Below the pieces are notes generated by a model that was not told the origin of the DNA, made no database searches, and worked only from the letters and a program-made list of their open reading frames with translations. From Paroedura picta (taxonomy: Eukaryota; Chordata; Lepidosauria; Squamata; Gekkonidae), in assembly GCF_049243985.1 (NCBI RefSeq), contig NC_135383.1, positions 26,694,442 to 26,758,441 on the forward strand: a DNA stretch of 64,000 bases. Direction: 5' to 3'. The first letter of the stretch is position 1, and each line of letters begins with the position of its first letter. A program made the translations under genes and the position numbers. Shown here one piece after another: positions 48,655 to 61,055 of the stretch.

Positions 48655-50140
48655 AGGGAATGAAGTCTTATCTACCCCTAAAAAGAGGAGCTATGGATCT
48701 GCCTGGTCCATAATTCTAGAACAGCCAAACAGTTGCTCCCCAGGAAACAGCAGACAGGACGGAAAGGCGAAGCCTCCCAACTGTTCCTGTGGCAGTGAGT
48801 TCCACAGTGTGCAACTCTTCCTTTGTGCAGGGGCTCAGCTTGTATCAGGACTAGCCTTAAGCTTTTTTAGTTGACTGAAAGGTGCATATGCTTAAAGGAG
48901 GAATGGGAATTGAGCGTCCTCGGGAATTAGGTCACCATAGGTGTCCCATTGGGCCCTTTGAGTCAGCCAAGAAATGTGAACAGCAGGAGAGGCCCTGGCA
49001 GAATTCTCCCTGTATGCAACACAGTTTGTGTGCAAGGGACAAGAATGCAAGGGGCTCCAAGTTCTGACACTGGGTCGTTGTTGACTCTGGGAATGGGGAA
49101 TGGTGAGCATTTTGTACAATATCTTGGGTCTCACAGCCGGTGAGTAGAGCTCCTATCCAGATCTCACAGAATCCAAAACAAACCTTGTTAAAAAGAAAAA
49201 AGAGCTGTCAGTCAGGGCATTGGAATGCTCCAGAAAATGTACACATAATGCACATGCTCACTAGAATTCCAGATGTATTTGTGTCACTGTGACTTCCTTG
49301 TCCAGTCCCTCAGGCGAATGTTAAGGAAACCTGGATTTTAAAACCAATAATAATAAATTATGGCACCCAGCACCCCTGTAGCTGGTGCCTCCCAGGAAAG
49401 CAGCAAGTAATGAGGAGGATTGTGAACAAGCACATGGGTAGAAGCTGTTTCCTTCAAAGGCACAGGGTGCCTGTCCAAGAGGACCTGAATCCCATCTCAC
49501 TTAGCATTTATGGGTCAACTTCATTGTTCCCAAGACCTGGTCCAGATTTCCTTGTGGCAAGCTTTACAACAGCCCAGCAAGGCAGGCCAGTGCGGTTGTC
49601 TCCATGTGGCAGATGGAAAAGCTGAGAGAGTGGTTTGCCAAGAGCCATTCAGTGAGATTCAGACCAAGGGCCTTTATTACCTTGTTGAGTGATTCCCCAG
49701 TTGAGACCCAAAGTCCTTAAGGACAACTGCCGTTAGATTTAGTTATTTAGTGACTTCACCCAGACCTTGCCTTTCTCCCCTGCGGGGACTCAAAGTCCTG
49801 TCCAGTATTCTCCCTTCCTCCTATTTAATAACCACCAAAGCCCTGTGTGTAGGTTAACCCAGTGGCAAAATAGGGGATTTGAACCCAGGACTCCCGGATC
49901 CCAGACAATCTGACCCCTACACCACATTGGCTCTTAGTCACAATCACCCTGTACATGAAAGAAGAAGCTGTGTCCTGAAGGGAAATTTTCTTCTGCACAG
50001 AATTCCTGCAAAAACACGACTCTTGGTGTGCATCAGCATTGAATATACCACACTGTAGTTGCACAGATGCACATGTCTTTGTTCTGGCAATGTGGCAAGG
50101 AGGATGAAACTGAAATTCTGTGTGGACTACACAATCCTGG
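48655..50140. other. Intergenic; SINE head scrap at 49865-49935
   Basis: ggggatttgaacccaggact and ctgacccctacaccacattg look like a reversed tRNA-SINE head. The rest is unrecognised. Confidence 0.45.
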
Positions 50141-50145
50141 GCCCT

Positions 50146-50271
50146 TTCTGCACATGTTGGATAATGCACTTCTAGTGCACTTTAGAAGTGGATTATCCTG
50201 TTCTGCACAGGAAAATCCAGCTGCAAAAGTGCCTTGAAACTGCATTATCCAATGTGTGCACAATGGGCCCT
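50146..50271. mobile_element. 126-bp foldback MITE
   Basis: Termini gggccctttctgcacatgtt and its inverted partner (aatgtgtgcacaatgggccc), with ggataatgca / tgcattatcc just inside. A further internal palindrome, cttctagtgcactttagaag, lies at the centre. Confidence 0.7.
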
Positions 50272-50527
50272 GGTCAGCTGTCCCAATGTGACACTAAGGG
50301 GTTATTTCTGAATGCTAAGAAATAGTGGCAGGGTAAGCCGCCCGTGTCTTCTAAAGTTACAACTGCACATTTATCCGACAAGGTGTTTTGGGAAACTGTC
50401 CCTTGGTCAGTCTCTTCCCCTGGAGATACAGCAAGTTTAGGCCTGAGTAATTTCTTGCAGAAAATAGGGAGGGGGGGGGGCAATGTCAGCCCAGGGCTCT
50501 GCTGTCAACAACAATCCATAATTTTTA

Positions 50528-51432
50528 TCTATAAAGCTGGATAGAGATGGTGGGACGGGTTGGGATTAATCACATACTTGATTGGCTGTCTGTCCAACAA
50601 ACGGCCAATCAGGTAAGCTTTCCCGCCCCTGGCCACACCCCTGCCCACTGCCGGCCCGCTCCACCCAACTGCCTGCAAGAGGAAAGGCAGCCAATGAGGG
50701 TGAGCGGGGAGGAGGGGGGAGGGCCTGGAGCTGCAACCGGAATTGGGGTCTGTGGGGGAAGAGAGCTGACCCTGGCCTCGGTGGCACATGGGGGGATGGG
50801 GAAGGCTGTGACCCCTGCCAGCACTCTCTCCTGCCCCCCAAAAGCCCACCACGGCCTCAGCAGACCTGCCCAGGGCGCGGGGAGAGAAGCCTAGCACCCT
50901 TTGTGTTTTAAATTACAATGGGCTATCAGGCCACCTGAGGCTTGGAGAGGCCTCAGTGGATCGTTTCGGGGTGTGGCGGGGAAGCACTATTGGGGACTCT
51001 GCTCCTGGTCCTGCCCCTGCTGCCAAGGCCTGGCAAGGCTGCGGTTGGAGCTGCTTGGGGCAGTGGGGGCTCTGGTGGGGACTGGCTCACCCTCTCCCCC
51101 TGGCAGCATCGCTGAAATCTGGTGAGGTTGTGTCCGGAGTTGCTTGGGGCAGGGGAGAGCGCTGGTGGGGTCTCCCTCCTTCCCTCTTTCTCCCTCCCCC
51201 CATTGCCATCGGGCTCACAATCCCACATCCTCCACTCTGTCTCAGCTCCCGCTTACCGGCCTGGCACTTCTTCCATATTGGAAGGAGGGGGATGCGGCCA
51301 GGGGCGGGACATCCCTCCTGAATGATAGTTCATTGGACGGATGGCCAATCAGGAAAGGGGCAGCCGGGACAGCCTACCTGATAGGTAGATGATGAGTCCC
51401 AACTCCTCCCAGCACCCTCTTCCCGTTTTATT
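50528..51432 (+). mobile_element. GC-rich hairpin element, copy 4
   Basis: Near its start it has ctataaagctgg and a TGATTGGC / GCCAATCA inverted pair (50579-50611). Near its end it has cattggacggatggccaatc, gacagcctacctgat and gatgagtcccaactcctccc, ending cccgttttatttatatgtt. The ending block matches copy 2 (15365-15456) closely. GC-rich interior; overlapping ORFs are compositional. Confidence 0.5.
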
Positions 51433-51439
51433 TATATGT

Positions 51440-53205
51440 TGCTGGGATGGCAACACTGGGAAGGTCACACTTTTTTCCTAAGTGTAGTTGATTGCTATGC
51501 AGGTGTGCGTGAATAGAAATCAGTCTCATGCATTCATTGATGTGCGCAATTTCAGTGTGTGTGCGCACACGTGCATGTGTGTAGGGGGTTGTTCCCTTGA
51601 TTTTTGGCCAATACAATGCACTCTCTGACTGTTTGAGCTGAACATCGTTCAAGCTACCACTAGCCTACAAAATGTGACCAGCCATGGGTGTTTTAATCAC
51701 ATCAATATTGAGTTTGCATTCCCCTGCTCTATAGTATAACAAAGGTGGGCAGTTTTAGTCTGTGCCTGGCTCCTGCATTTGGCAGCCGAATTCAGCCCAT
51801 TACACTTTTCTCCATCCTGATTACTTTCCTTTCCTTGCTTAATGTGGTTTTTAAAGGCACAAAAATGGGGGTTGGGGTGGGGGTGGTTGAGATGACCACT
51901 TTCGTGATAACTCTTTAAAGCTAAGCCTCTGGCCACAAAAGAGTGGAGCTGCTGGTAGCTGAAAACCAGAGCAGCAAGTCACGGCCAGCATCGTGTTCCA
52001 CACCGTGGGAAGCCAGCTTATGGGTTTCCTTTATGCCCCATCTGCCTCCCCAAAGGGCCAGAGGATCTGCGAGACTCAGCGTGGAATCCACAGGCCACCT
52101 CTGATGCTTGTGACCAGTCACACATTGTCAACTGAACTACCTCACAAGGCTGTTGTGAGGATGAAAGGAAGGGCAGGAGTATAATGTAAATGGCCTCAGG
52201 TTCCCTCTGGAGAGAAAGGCAGACTAGAAGAGAAGGAAGGAAAGAACTAAGTCCCATGACAGTTGCCCTTCAGGGCCCAAGAATCTGGGTCTAGGGGCCA
52301 GTGCTTTCCCCAGTGTGGCTCTTGTCGCTGGGGTTCTGGATGAGGAAAGCCTCTTAAAGCACCTTCCTCTGAGCCCAAGGCCTCTCCTAGAAGCCCCTCT
52401 GCAGATCCTCAGCACTTTTACTTCCCTTGTTTCACCAGTGGAAGGCCCAGCCCCCGCCCCACACCACCCATGCAGAGAACAGGTGCTGGAGCCAAGCCCC
52501 TTTGAGGAGACGGCCTTCGTTATTCCACGTGCCGATGCCTTTAAAACCCAGCCGGAGTGGCTTTGAGTCATCCTGCTTATAATAGGCTGCTGGCTGCCTG
52601 GTTTAGCCCATACAACTGTCTCTTGGTAACCCCTACGCCAACACACAGGCATGCGCGCCATGCACACACACACCATGCTTGGGAAGGAGGAGCCATAAGG
52701 TGGAGCGTGGAGATCAGCTGCCAGCTCTTCCCCCAGGCACATTCCCCAGTGCTCACGAAGAGGCCAAGCCACAGCCGGCCCTCCCATTCATAAGCCAGAA
52801 GCTCTGCCGGGGGAAGCCAGACAAGACAGGGGAGTCCAGGGCTCCTCAGCTCCTCAGCTGCTGTTTCTCCAGACCAGGTAAGAACAAAAGTGTTTGGTGG
52901 ACCCTGCCGGAGGTAGCAACCCTCGCCTCCCACTCTGGATTCGGGAAAGTGTGTGACCAGGATGCCTTTGCAAGGATTCTCAGCCGCATGTGGCACATTT
53001 TTAAATAAGTGCTGAAAATGTGTCATGCAGGCTCACCTCTGGCTAAGTCTTCGGCAAGGCTCTTTTGGCAAGTGAAGCAGGAACTGAAGCAGGAGGAGAG
53101 CGGCCGCTTTTATGGACTGCTGCGTATTTAGAGGCATTGGTGTCAGAATTGCCTCCTGTCTGCTCTGTAACTTGTGTTGAAAGACAACATGTTTAGATTC
53201 TTCAG
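51440..53205. other. Intergenic, no recognised gene
   Basis: A GT-rich patch near 51550-51590 and a degraded SINE-like tail near 52125-52230 (ctcacaaggctgttgtgagg). No conserved coding block. Confidence 0.4.
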
Positions 53206-53217
53206 TGTGGTCTAGAG

Positions 53218-53353
53218 CAGGGGTAGTCAAACTGCGGCCCTCCAGATGTCCATGGACTACAATTCCCAGGAGCCCCTGCCAGCGAATGCTGGCAGGGGCT
53301 CTTGGGAATTGTAGTCCATGGACATCTGGAGGGCCGCAGTTTGACTACCCCCG
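53218..53353. mobile_element. 136-bp hAT-type snapback MITE
   Basis: CAGGGGTAGTCAAACTGCGG to its complement, arms of about 60 bp around ccagcgaatgctgg. Target duplication GTCTAGAG (53210-53217) / TTCTAGAG (53354-53361), 7 of 8. Confidence 0.9.
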
Positions 53354-53364
53354 TTCTAGAGAAT

Positions 53365-54448
53365 AGCAAAGGGTGGAGTGGGGGTGACATTATTTCAGTT
53401 AATTTAATCCCAAGGTTTGTGTTTGAAGGTGAAGCAAGGGCCCTCTCCCTGCTCAGCATTCTTCCTCCACTGCCTTTCCCCAACATACCTACAAAGAGTT
53501 TGCCTCCTACCCAAGAATCTTCACTGGCCTTCCATTTTTATCAGCAATAAGGGGAAATATCCCCTGCCTATCTTTGAGGGGGGATTCCTTCCCCAAACTG
53601 ATATTATGTAAGGAAGATAAAGAGGGAATGCCCCACAGAGGAATGCATGTGTTTACTGTGAGTTTTGGGGAGACTCAAAAGAGAGGGAAAAGGCGCAAAA
53701 GAATTAGCTTGGTAAAATGTGTGAGCTTATTGCCAGGGGGGCAGAAGGCAGTGCTTTGGTTTTGTTTGTTTGCTTTTAAAGTACAAAACTATAAAATCTC
53801 TTAAAGGTTTGTTTTCTCTCTTCTCCCCCAAACGCAATCTTCATTTTATAAGGGACTAATGGTCCAAATGCTCTGTTGTCAATTATTGATTTAAATGGTT
53901 ACAGATGGAATCGGACAGTCATTAAAAGCCAACTTTCAAAGAAAGATTGGAGAAGGGAAGGGAGTAATTATTTTTTAAAGGATTGTTACATTTGCCAGTT
54001 TTTAATATCAGGCGAACTACAGGCATGTATGGCTTCTGTTTTTAATCACAAAATACGTACTTTTGTAAGGCTGCTGTTTGTGAAGGTCTCATAATGCTGC
54101 TTACCGTCAAAACCCCAGTTGGCCACCATTTTCTCACTTCAGATGAAAGGGGGGCTGAAGCAGGCAGCTGCGGCAGAGGCTGCCTCCTTGTATCCAGGGT
54201 CGTGGGCTTTGAGCCCAGGTTTTTTCAGAGCCAAATTGTATAGACAAAAACATCTGGCTTCCCTGGACTCAACCAAAGTCCACATTCCTCTCTCCAGCTG
54301 TGAGCAGCCAATTGCCCTGAGGAGGCCCATTTTGCCTCAAGCATCTGATCACCAAAGATATACCACCTCTGGATATGTAGGCTCTATTTTCTATTTTCAG
54401 TTCTTATAGCTGTTGGTGGAGGAGAGCATATGAAGGCACAGTGGCCTC
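53365..54448. other. Intergenic, no recognised feature
   Basis: Unique-looking, AT-rich in the second half. Confidence 0.4.
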
Positions 54449-54451
54449 TAG

Positions 54452-54580
54452 CTCTCAGAGCTCTCCCAGCCCCACCTCCCTCACAAGTTGTCTGTTGTGG
54501 GGAGAGGAAGGGAAGGCATTTGTAAGCCACTTTGAGACTTCTTCAGGTAGTAAAAAGTGGGCTACAAAAGCAGATCCCTC
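54452..54580 (+). repeat. Sauria-type SINE, 3' part
   Basis: ctctcccagccccacctccc, ttgtctgttgtggggagagg, ctttgagacttcttcaggta. Head absent. Confidence 0.8.
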
Positions 54581-54584
54581 TTTA

Positions 54585-56495
54585 CCCCACAGGGTTTTCT
54601 AGGCAGGAGACATTCAGAGATTGTATGATAAAGAGAATCACCAACGTTAACTGGCAACCCACTCCATAAAATCACGTCTCAAACACAAAACCCTGGAAGC
54701 CACAAATTAAAATATCACCTTGTTTTTAATCTCACTTGGATCATAACCACAACACGAGACTACCTTATAAATGCTGCTGTTCTGTTAGCCAGAACTTCCC
54801 TCTCCCCGTGTGCCATAAGGATAACGACACTGGCGTCCCTTACAGGGAAGTTGTAAATAAGGTTGGCGTAATTCACTTTGAAGGGCTGGGATGCAGTAGG
54901 TTGTGTGTATTGACAGGGGCTGGAGCTGGGCAGGTTTGGAACCAAGGCCTATCAGGAGAATAATACATATGAACGGGTCAATACATTCTCCGCTTACAAA
55001 AGGGGAGGCATAATTCCTCTCCTGCTGTAGACCCCCAATTTGCTTCTCATGCCATTCCTGCGGTCAGCATTTTGGGGATATCAATGTGGATTATTCATGT
55101 GAAGCAGATAAGATTTTCTCTTGATGGAAGAGCCTTCTGTTGGTGGAAGACTGATCCTGGATCCAGCCCAAGCAGCTGTAAACACCAAAGAAATGGCAAC
55201 TTGTTCCACAGGCTGTGGAGATGCCCTTTGGGCCGGCTTCTGGGCTGCTACTTGGGTGAGGCTTCGGGGCAGGGAGGCCGAAGCGGGTCTGTGGCTGCTT
55301 GGAAGTGGCCAAGGTGGTTTGCCTGAAGCAGAAAGGCTTTAGTCCTGGCAAGGCCGGAGGGAGGACAGCGGACAGGCCACTTTGGATAACTCCGAATCAT
55401 TGTGTGCGCATAGACAGACTGACTAGCTCTGGCCCCCTCTCAGCAAGACTGAACTGTTAATAACCCAGTAACTGAGAGGGGCTATATTGCGACCCTAAAA
55501 CTTAAAAGGGCTTTTAAAACTGGGTTAGCTCACATGTCTCCTCAACCATCATCATCAGCACAGATCGGATAATCTCAGGATGCCAACTGGCCTGCAGGGA
55601 AACTGTCCGTCCTTTTAATAGAGGCTTAATGGGCTGTTGTTCATCAGGAGACATTGTTTACCTGCTGGTCATGAAATGCTTCACCTGCCCATTTCCACAC
55701 ATGAACCTTTATTTAAAGAACTGGGAGATGCAGAGAGAAGAATGGCTGAAATGCACAGAATGGATGTTGAAGTGACCAGCCAAATTCCTCTTCCCAGCCA
55801 GCCCCCTCTACATCCACTGGCCTGCTGAGGCCCCTGGTCCTGCCTCTTCCTCCTCACCCTCTTTATGTGGCTCACAGAAAGAGGCCTTATCTACAGGTCT
55901 CATTCAGACACTGGAGGATACCAGCCATGCTCTTCAGGTCTTCTAGAACTCTACACAAACTGAAAGCAGACAGTAGAACAGGGTTCTCCAACATGATGCC
56001 TGTCTATGCCATGAGACCTGCTGAGTGGCACCTTTCCAGGTGCCCACCAAGTATCTTTAGAAAGTGGGTGGGGCCAGGGGAAGCTTTAGCCCAGCAAGGC
56101 TTGTGAGTGGCTGCTGGAGATTTGATTGACTGTGCAGGTTTGTTAGAACATTGGTTTGGCAGGAGCTGCCACCACAGTCCAAGGATCTTCAGTGTGTGGC
56201 TGAAGGTAAGCGGCAGCAGCTTCTTCTATGGCAGCCGTATTGTAGCAAACCTTTTGTGTTTGTGCTGCCAGTGGGCTCAGAAAGTTTGGGAGCCCCTGCT
56301 TGAGAACTGATTCTCAACTCCTGGTGCAAAGGGAGCGCAGGAGACGAGGCAAACTGTGGGGAGTTTTGTCCATCATGACCAGACTTCTTAACGAGGGCTC
56401 CATTTCCCAGGATCTACGGATTAATCATGCAAGAAGTTTGTAGCTTGAACTACATTAAGCTACTGATGTGTTGTTGCTTACAGATCCAGTTCATA
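54585..56495. other. Intergenic, no recognised gene
   Basis: Mostly unique sequence without a coding signature on either strand. Confidence 0.4.
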
Positions 56496-56497
56496 TT

Positions 56498-56835
56498 GGA
56501 GATCAGGGCCCTAACGGAACTCGAACAGTTCTTCAGGGCCTGCAGAAGGGAGCTCCTCCACCAGGCATTTGGTTGAGGTCAAACTGAACTCCACTTCCCA
56601 TTGGCCCCCAATCCTCCCTTCTATGGCAACCACTGCAGATCCATCCAACCCACTGGGCCATTAGTAAGCGTTGATTTAATGTTTCCCCCATTGTTCTATG
56701 ATTCTATGGAGTGGTATACCATTCCCTTTATTCTAATGTTCTATCATTCTACTGAGTTATCTGTATCATTCCTGTTTTATGTAAACCACCCTGAGTCTTT
56801 GGGGAGGGAGGTATATAAATATAACAAACAAACAT
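56498..56835 (+). mobile_element. L2-clade LINE 3' terminal fragment
   Basis: Encodes IRALTELEQFFRACRRELLH followed by QAFG, matching the L2 C-terminus (IRALTELKQFRRACKKELFR), and ends gtaaaccaccctgagtcttt then aggtatataaatataacaaa. Confidence 0.86.
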
Positions 56836-57181
56836 GGCTAATGACAATAAAGAGAGTTTTGAGTTTGCATGAAAACTCTTGTCCCAAAACTGTTGATTCT
56901 TCTTGTGCTATTGAAAATTCATCATGGGAAAATCCATCATTTTCAGCATTCAGAAAATAAAATAATTTATTGCTGTTCCTTTGGAACAGGAAAAGAAAAG
57001 GCGAGGAGGGAGAGAAATTAAAGTAGAGCCCAGCATTCTTCAGCCTTAGATCTACTGCTTGTTCGAACCATGTACTTGGGTCTACACTGCAGGAAAGATT
57101 TATTATTTTTCAAGTGTGTAGTTTTAGTGCCAAATTAAATGGGGTGCTGGAAGATCCATGGTCCAGGGCCCATACCGCACA

Positions 57182-57300
57182 TAGAATCATAGAGTTGGAA
57201 AGGACCCCAAGGTCATCCAGTCCAATCCCCTACAGAACACAGGAAATTCACAACCACATGCCCACCCACAGTGACCCCAATTCTATGCCCAGATGATGCC
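57182..57300 (-). mobile_element. CR1 3' terminal fragment
   Basis: atagaatcatagagttggaa then aggaccccaaggtcatccag and tccaatcccc: reversed CR1 3' end with a single ATTCTATG unit. Confidence 0.85.
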
Positions 57301-57304
57301 CCAC

Positions 57305-58800
57305 CCCCAAATAATAAAACCGAATTCCTGGGGTGAATCTGCACTGGGCTTTTTATCCCTGGTGACCCTGAATTAAAGAAAGTCATCTACACATTATTAA
57401 ATTTTCATTCTGATATTTAGCACTAAGTTTTCCCTCTGCAACATCTATGATTGATCCGCAGTGACACTACTTTCCCCTGCAAAAGTAGCGGATATAGCTC
57501 ACTATATATGAGGAATTCACTGAGAGCCCCAATATTAAGGGCAATTCCACACCCGTTAAATGTAGTGAAATGCTTACCTTAGGTAATTGTTATATTTCAG
57601 TAGCTCTGCATGATGTCCAGTGTCCAGGCAGCAAACTGCTCACTACATCCTCCATTTTAAAACTAGTGGGGGAATTGCATAAAGTGGATTCCCCAACCTA
57701 AAAAGCATGACCTACAGGAGAGCAACCTGCAGGCCACCAGCCAAAGAAATATATGGAGGCAAAGAAGCACTACCTCTGCCTCCAATGTCCCAGTCTCGCA
57801 CCTGCCTCCCTCTCCCTTTCAGGGGATGGGAAGTACTTTTTAAAAATTATGAACAGCCTGGAGCAATGAATAGGTGGACAAGCGTGCAGGTGATGCCAGA
57901 AATAATTTTCTCTCAAAGTTGTGACACAAAGCATGCCTCTCTATAGTCCGTCCCCCCCAAATCAGGAATGAGATTTTTTTTTTAAGTATCAAGACTCATG
58001 ATTCCATAAGAAGTGGCATTCAAAAAGGATCTATGATACAATGCACAGGCGTTTAAACGGAGAAGTATTGAATTAAAACAAATTAGCAGGCATTGCGGGC
58101 CCTTTAAAACATTGATAAAGGGAATTGGTTACCAGGATTAATTGACAGGGAGTCACGTGTAAAGCACGTTGGTCATTTCCACCATTTCCAGCAAGCGATA
58201 TGGAGTGCAAGTAGTGCGAAAAGGTGGCAGATGAAAACGACATAACAAGAAGGTGAGGAATGGCTGGAAGCACGATTTTTAGCGCTACGCTATGCCGCTG
58301 GCGTAACACTATTTTTTTCAATGTGCGGAAATGCCCTAATTGTAGATCTCTGCATTTTGCCAGACTAACTTCCTTCCTGGCACTTCCAACACTGACATAG
58401 CGAAGCACTCCAAAAGCCCACACTTCTATGAGCAGAGATTTGCCTCTTGGATTTACTTTCCCCTCCTTGTTCTCTATGAAACTGCTGCCTCCCCTCCCCT
58501 CCCTCCCCCGCTCCTGCAGGAAAATAATGATAAACAAGCAGCCTCGTGCTCTCTGGAGTCAAAAGACAGAAAATAAAGCACTCTCCAGCCTTGTGCTCCT
58601 TCAATGCCGGCTGGAGCTTCACCCAACACCCCCCTCCCCCAAGTGGGAAGGAGACCAAATTTCAGGACAATGCAAATGCAGAAGGGTGACATGTTTAAAA
58701 TCAATAAAAAGGAAGACTGTAGATACGGGTTCAAATCAATCAGAATTCGGCAAGATTTACAGTGGAAAAAGATGTGAGTGTAGATTAGTGACACCCACTA
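57305..58800. other. Intergenic, no recognised gene
   Basis: Contains a C run near 57950 and purine/pyrimidine-rich blocks near 58480. No gene recognised. Confidence 0.4.
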
Positions 58801-58804
58801 GAGT

Positions 58805-58965
58805 ACATTAGTTTACTTGCTTCGTTTATACCCCGCTCTCCTCTCCATTGGGAACCCAAAGGGGCTTCCATTGTTCCCCTTTCTCCCGATTCATCCTCAC
58901 AAACACCTTGTGAGGTAGGTTAAGCTGAGAGTGTACAACTGGCTCAAGGTCGCCCAGGAGCTTGA
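58805..58965 (-). repeat. Old L2/SINE-type tail
   Basis: tttataccccgctctcctct, ggaacccaaaggggcttcc, caaacaccttgtgaggtagg: the reversed tail of a common amniote repeat, diverged. Confidence 0.5.
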
Positions 58966-59627
58966 TTCGAAGGCTTTATAATATAAAGTAAATTCCTGAT
59001 CCAAAGTCTCAGTGCTACCTGGCCCAAACTTCTTGAATACTCTAATTTATCGAGGAGCTTCATATCTGTTTTCTAGGAAGTTACTTTCAGCATTTTGAAA
59101 GCTGCTTGAGAGTTTGGAGCAGTGCTTTTTAAACTTTTTGCCTTTTGGGAACCTGCTTGTCTGCCTTCAACCATTGTGTGCCTGCTTCCTGAGTCTCTGG
59201 CTTGGAGAAAACTGTCCCCTCCCTCCCTTTAGGGGAGGCTTAATGAGATGGCATTGATAACACCTCCATGCTATGAAACACTTCAGTTGCCCTTTGCCAA
59301 GAGAGTAACAGCATGCTAATTTATCCCCTTAAGTAAGCAGGCTTATAGGGGTCAGAGAGGTTACTCACAGGAATGCATTAAACTTGCCATCTTCATTGCA
59401 CAGTAGCTTCATTTCCTTCTAAACCAGCCTTGCTCAGCGTTTTTACCATTGAGAAACCCTGGAAACTGTCACGATTGGGCCAAAGAGGATTGGGAAGCAG
59501 AGCTGTGGACACGCCCCTCCCCTTCCCACCCCCTCCAGGCCCATCAGTGGCCTTGGAGGGTCAACAGGACCATATATAGTCATATTACCTGATAAATGAT
59601 TAACAAAATGCAAATATATCTTTAACC

Positions 59628-59708
59628 ACTCCTGCGGAGCGGATTAAACAAAGCCCTAAGGGCTGTGTGGGCGGAGAAAGGGCGGGGCCTGTCCGTGATA
59701 AAAACTTG
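59628..59708 (-). mobile_element. GC-rich hairpin element, 3' end only (copy 5)
   Basis: Reverse-complemented it reads gtttttatcacggacaggcc, cgccc..., then agcccttagggctttgttta followed by atccgctccgc, colinear with the ends of copy 1 (atcacggaca...cgctttatttagtccg) and copy 3 (tttttatcccggacagagcc...ttttatttaatac). Confidence 0.55.
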
Positions 59709-59808
59709 CCATTTTTCACCAAATGCGTAATGTATACAAGAAGATCAAATTACATATACCATTTTTCACCAAATGTGTAATGTATACAAGAAGATCAAAT
59801 TACGTATA
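59709..59808 (+). repeat. 50-bp tandem duplication, two units
   Basis: Units 59709-59758 and 59759-59808 (ccatttttcaccaaatgcgt...) differ at only two positions, so the duplication is recent. Confidence 0.92.
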
Positions 59809-59914
59809 CCATGTACATTTTCTGGTGAAACGTTTACAAAATCTGAACACATTTGGGCGAATCTTTAATCTGCTTATTTTCCATGGAGAGCCCACATGCA
59901 CTCTGTTCTCTGCA

Positions 59915-60060
59915 GATGCACTGGTTGCCAGTTGAATTCAGGATCGGGCCTTAGGTGTTGGTTTTAACTTTACGTGATCTGAGACCTGTGTATGTGGGGG
60001 ACCATCTCTCCATATATGCTCTTCAGATTCCAAAATGCTGGTTGTTCCGGGTCCCAGAGA
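59915..60060 (+). mobile_element. L2 3' fragment
   Basis: actggttgccagttgaattc then aggatcgggcc, gttttaactttacgtgatct and agacctgtgtatgtggggga match the L2 stretch LPVEFQIRLKVLVITFKAI...GPVYLRDRL, degraded. Confidence 0.7.
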
Positions 60061-60839
60061 CGTGTGTCTGGAATGGACAAAATGAGTGCCTGCAGCCTGC
60101 TACCTCCTGCAGAGGAAACATGCTCAGAGACTCCCCCCCCCCCTGCTTGCCAAGAACACCACGGACAAGATGTATTTAAAACTTGCCCCAAGTAACTCTC
60201 AGGCGATGTCCTTTGTCCTCTTCTGTAACTCAGCAATGACACAATGCTGCACATTCCTCAACATTCCGTGTCTGATAATGGGTAGGAGGGTGCTTGTCTT
60301 TCTCCTGTTCTTCTCACAAGGACGGATGCCCACAGCCCGTTACTGAAGGGCCTATTCTCTTCTGGGTGTGAGTTTACTCTCCCCTGATCTGATTTAAACA
60401 CCAAGATGGCATTTATTATTTTACTGAACGATGGAGGCTAGGGTTGTGCGTGGCGGTGTCCGAATCAGCCACTCCAGGCTGATTTGGACACCGCCTCACG
60501 CAAGGGAGCCTTTGAGGCCATTGCCCACTGCCTGAAGAATGTCTTTAGCCTCCTCCATCGGTCCTTCCCTACTCAGGTGAGGGAGGGGGGAGACCAGCTT
60601 GGGTGAGGAGGTCTGTGGCTAGAAGGTCCCTGAAGGTCCCTGTTAGGACAAGGCTGAACTTATTTATGAGGAAAGTAGGTCACTTTTCATAGTTACTTAT
60701 AGTGACCATGTGTCACAAAAACAGCAGGACTTTTTTGCCAACTGTCCCGCGTCCTGGACCATTTGGAGAATGTCCTGTGGCGTCTGCTGTTGCTGCCATG
60801 CTCAGGAGGCGACGGTGAGCCAGGGAGGGAGGAGGGAGG

Positions 60840-60926
60840 GAGGGAAGGGAAGGGAAGGGAAGGGAAGGGAAGGGAAGGGAAGGGAAGGGAAGGGAAGGGA
60901 AGGGAAGGGAAGGGAAGGGAAGGGAG
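60840..60926 (+). repeat. (GGGAA)n microsatellite
   Basis: About seventeen near-perfect GGGAA units, preceded by GGGA-type repeats and followed by ggggggcg. Confidence 0.97.
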
Positions 60927-61055
60927 GGGGGCGCCACGGTGACGGCAGCACATCCCGCCTTGCTTCCCTCCAACTCTGGTCACTTTAGAGTTGCTGGACT
61001 AAACAGACAAGACGCAGACAGTAAATTTAACAGGCAGCATATTCAACAGGGGTAG

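Noticed and set aside
58073-58811. Overlapping ORFs of 97-154 aa
   Set aside because: No motif on either strand, and purine/pyrimidine bias explains the open frames.
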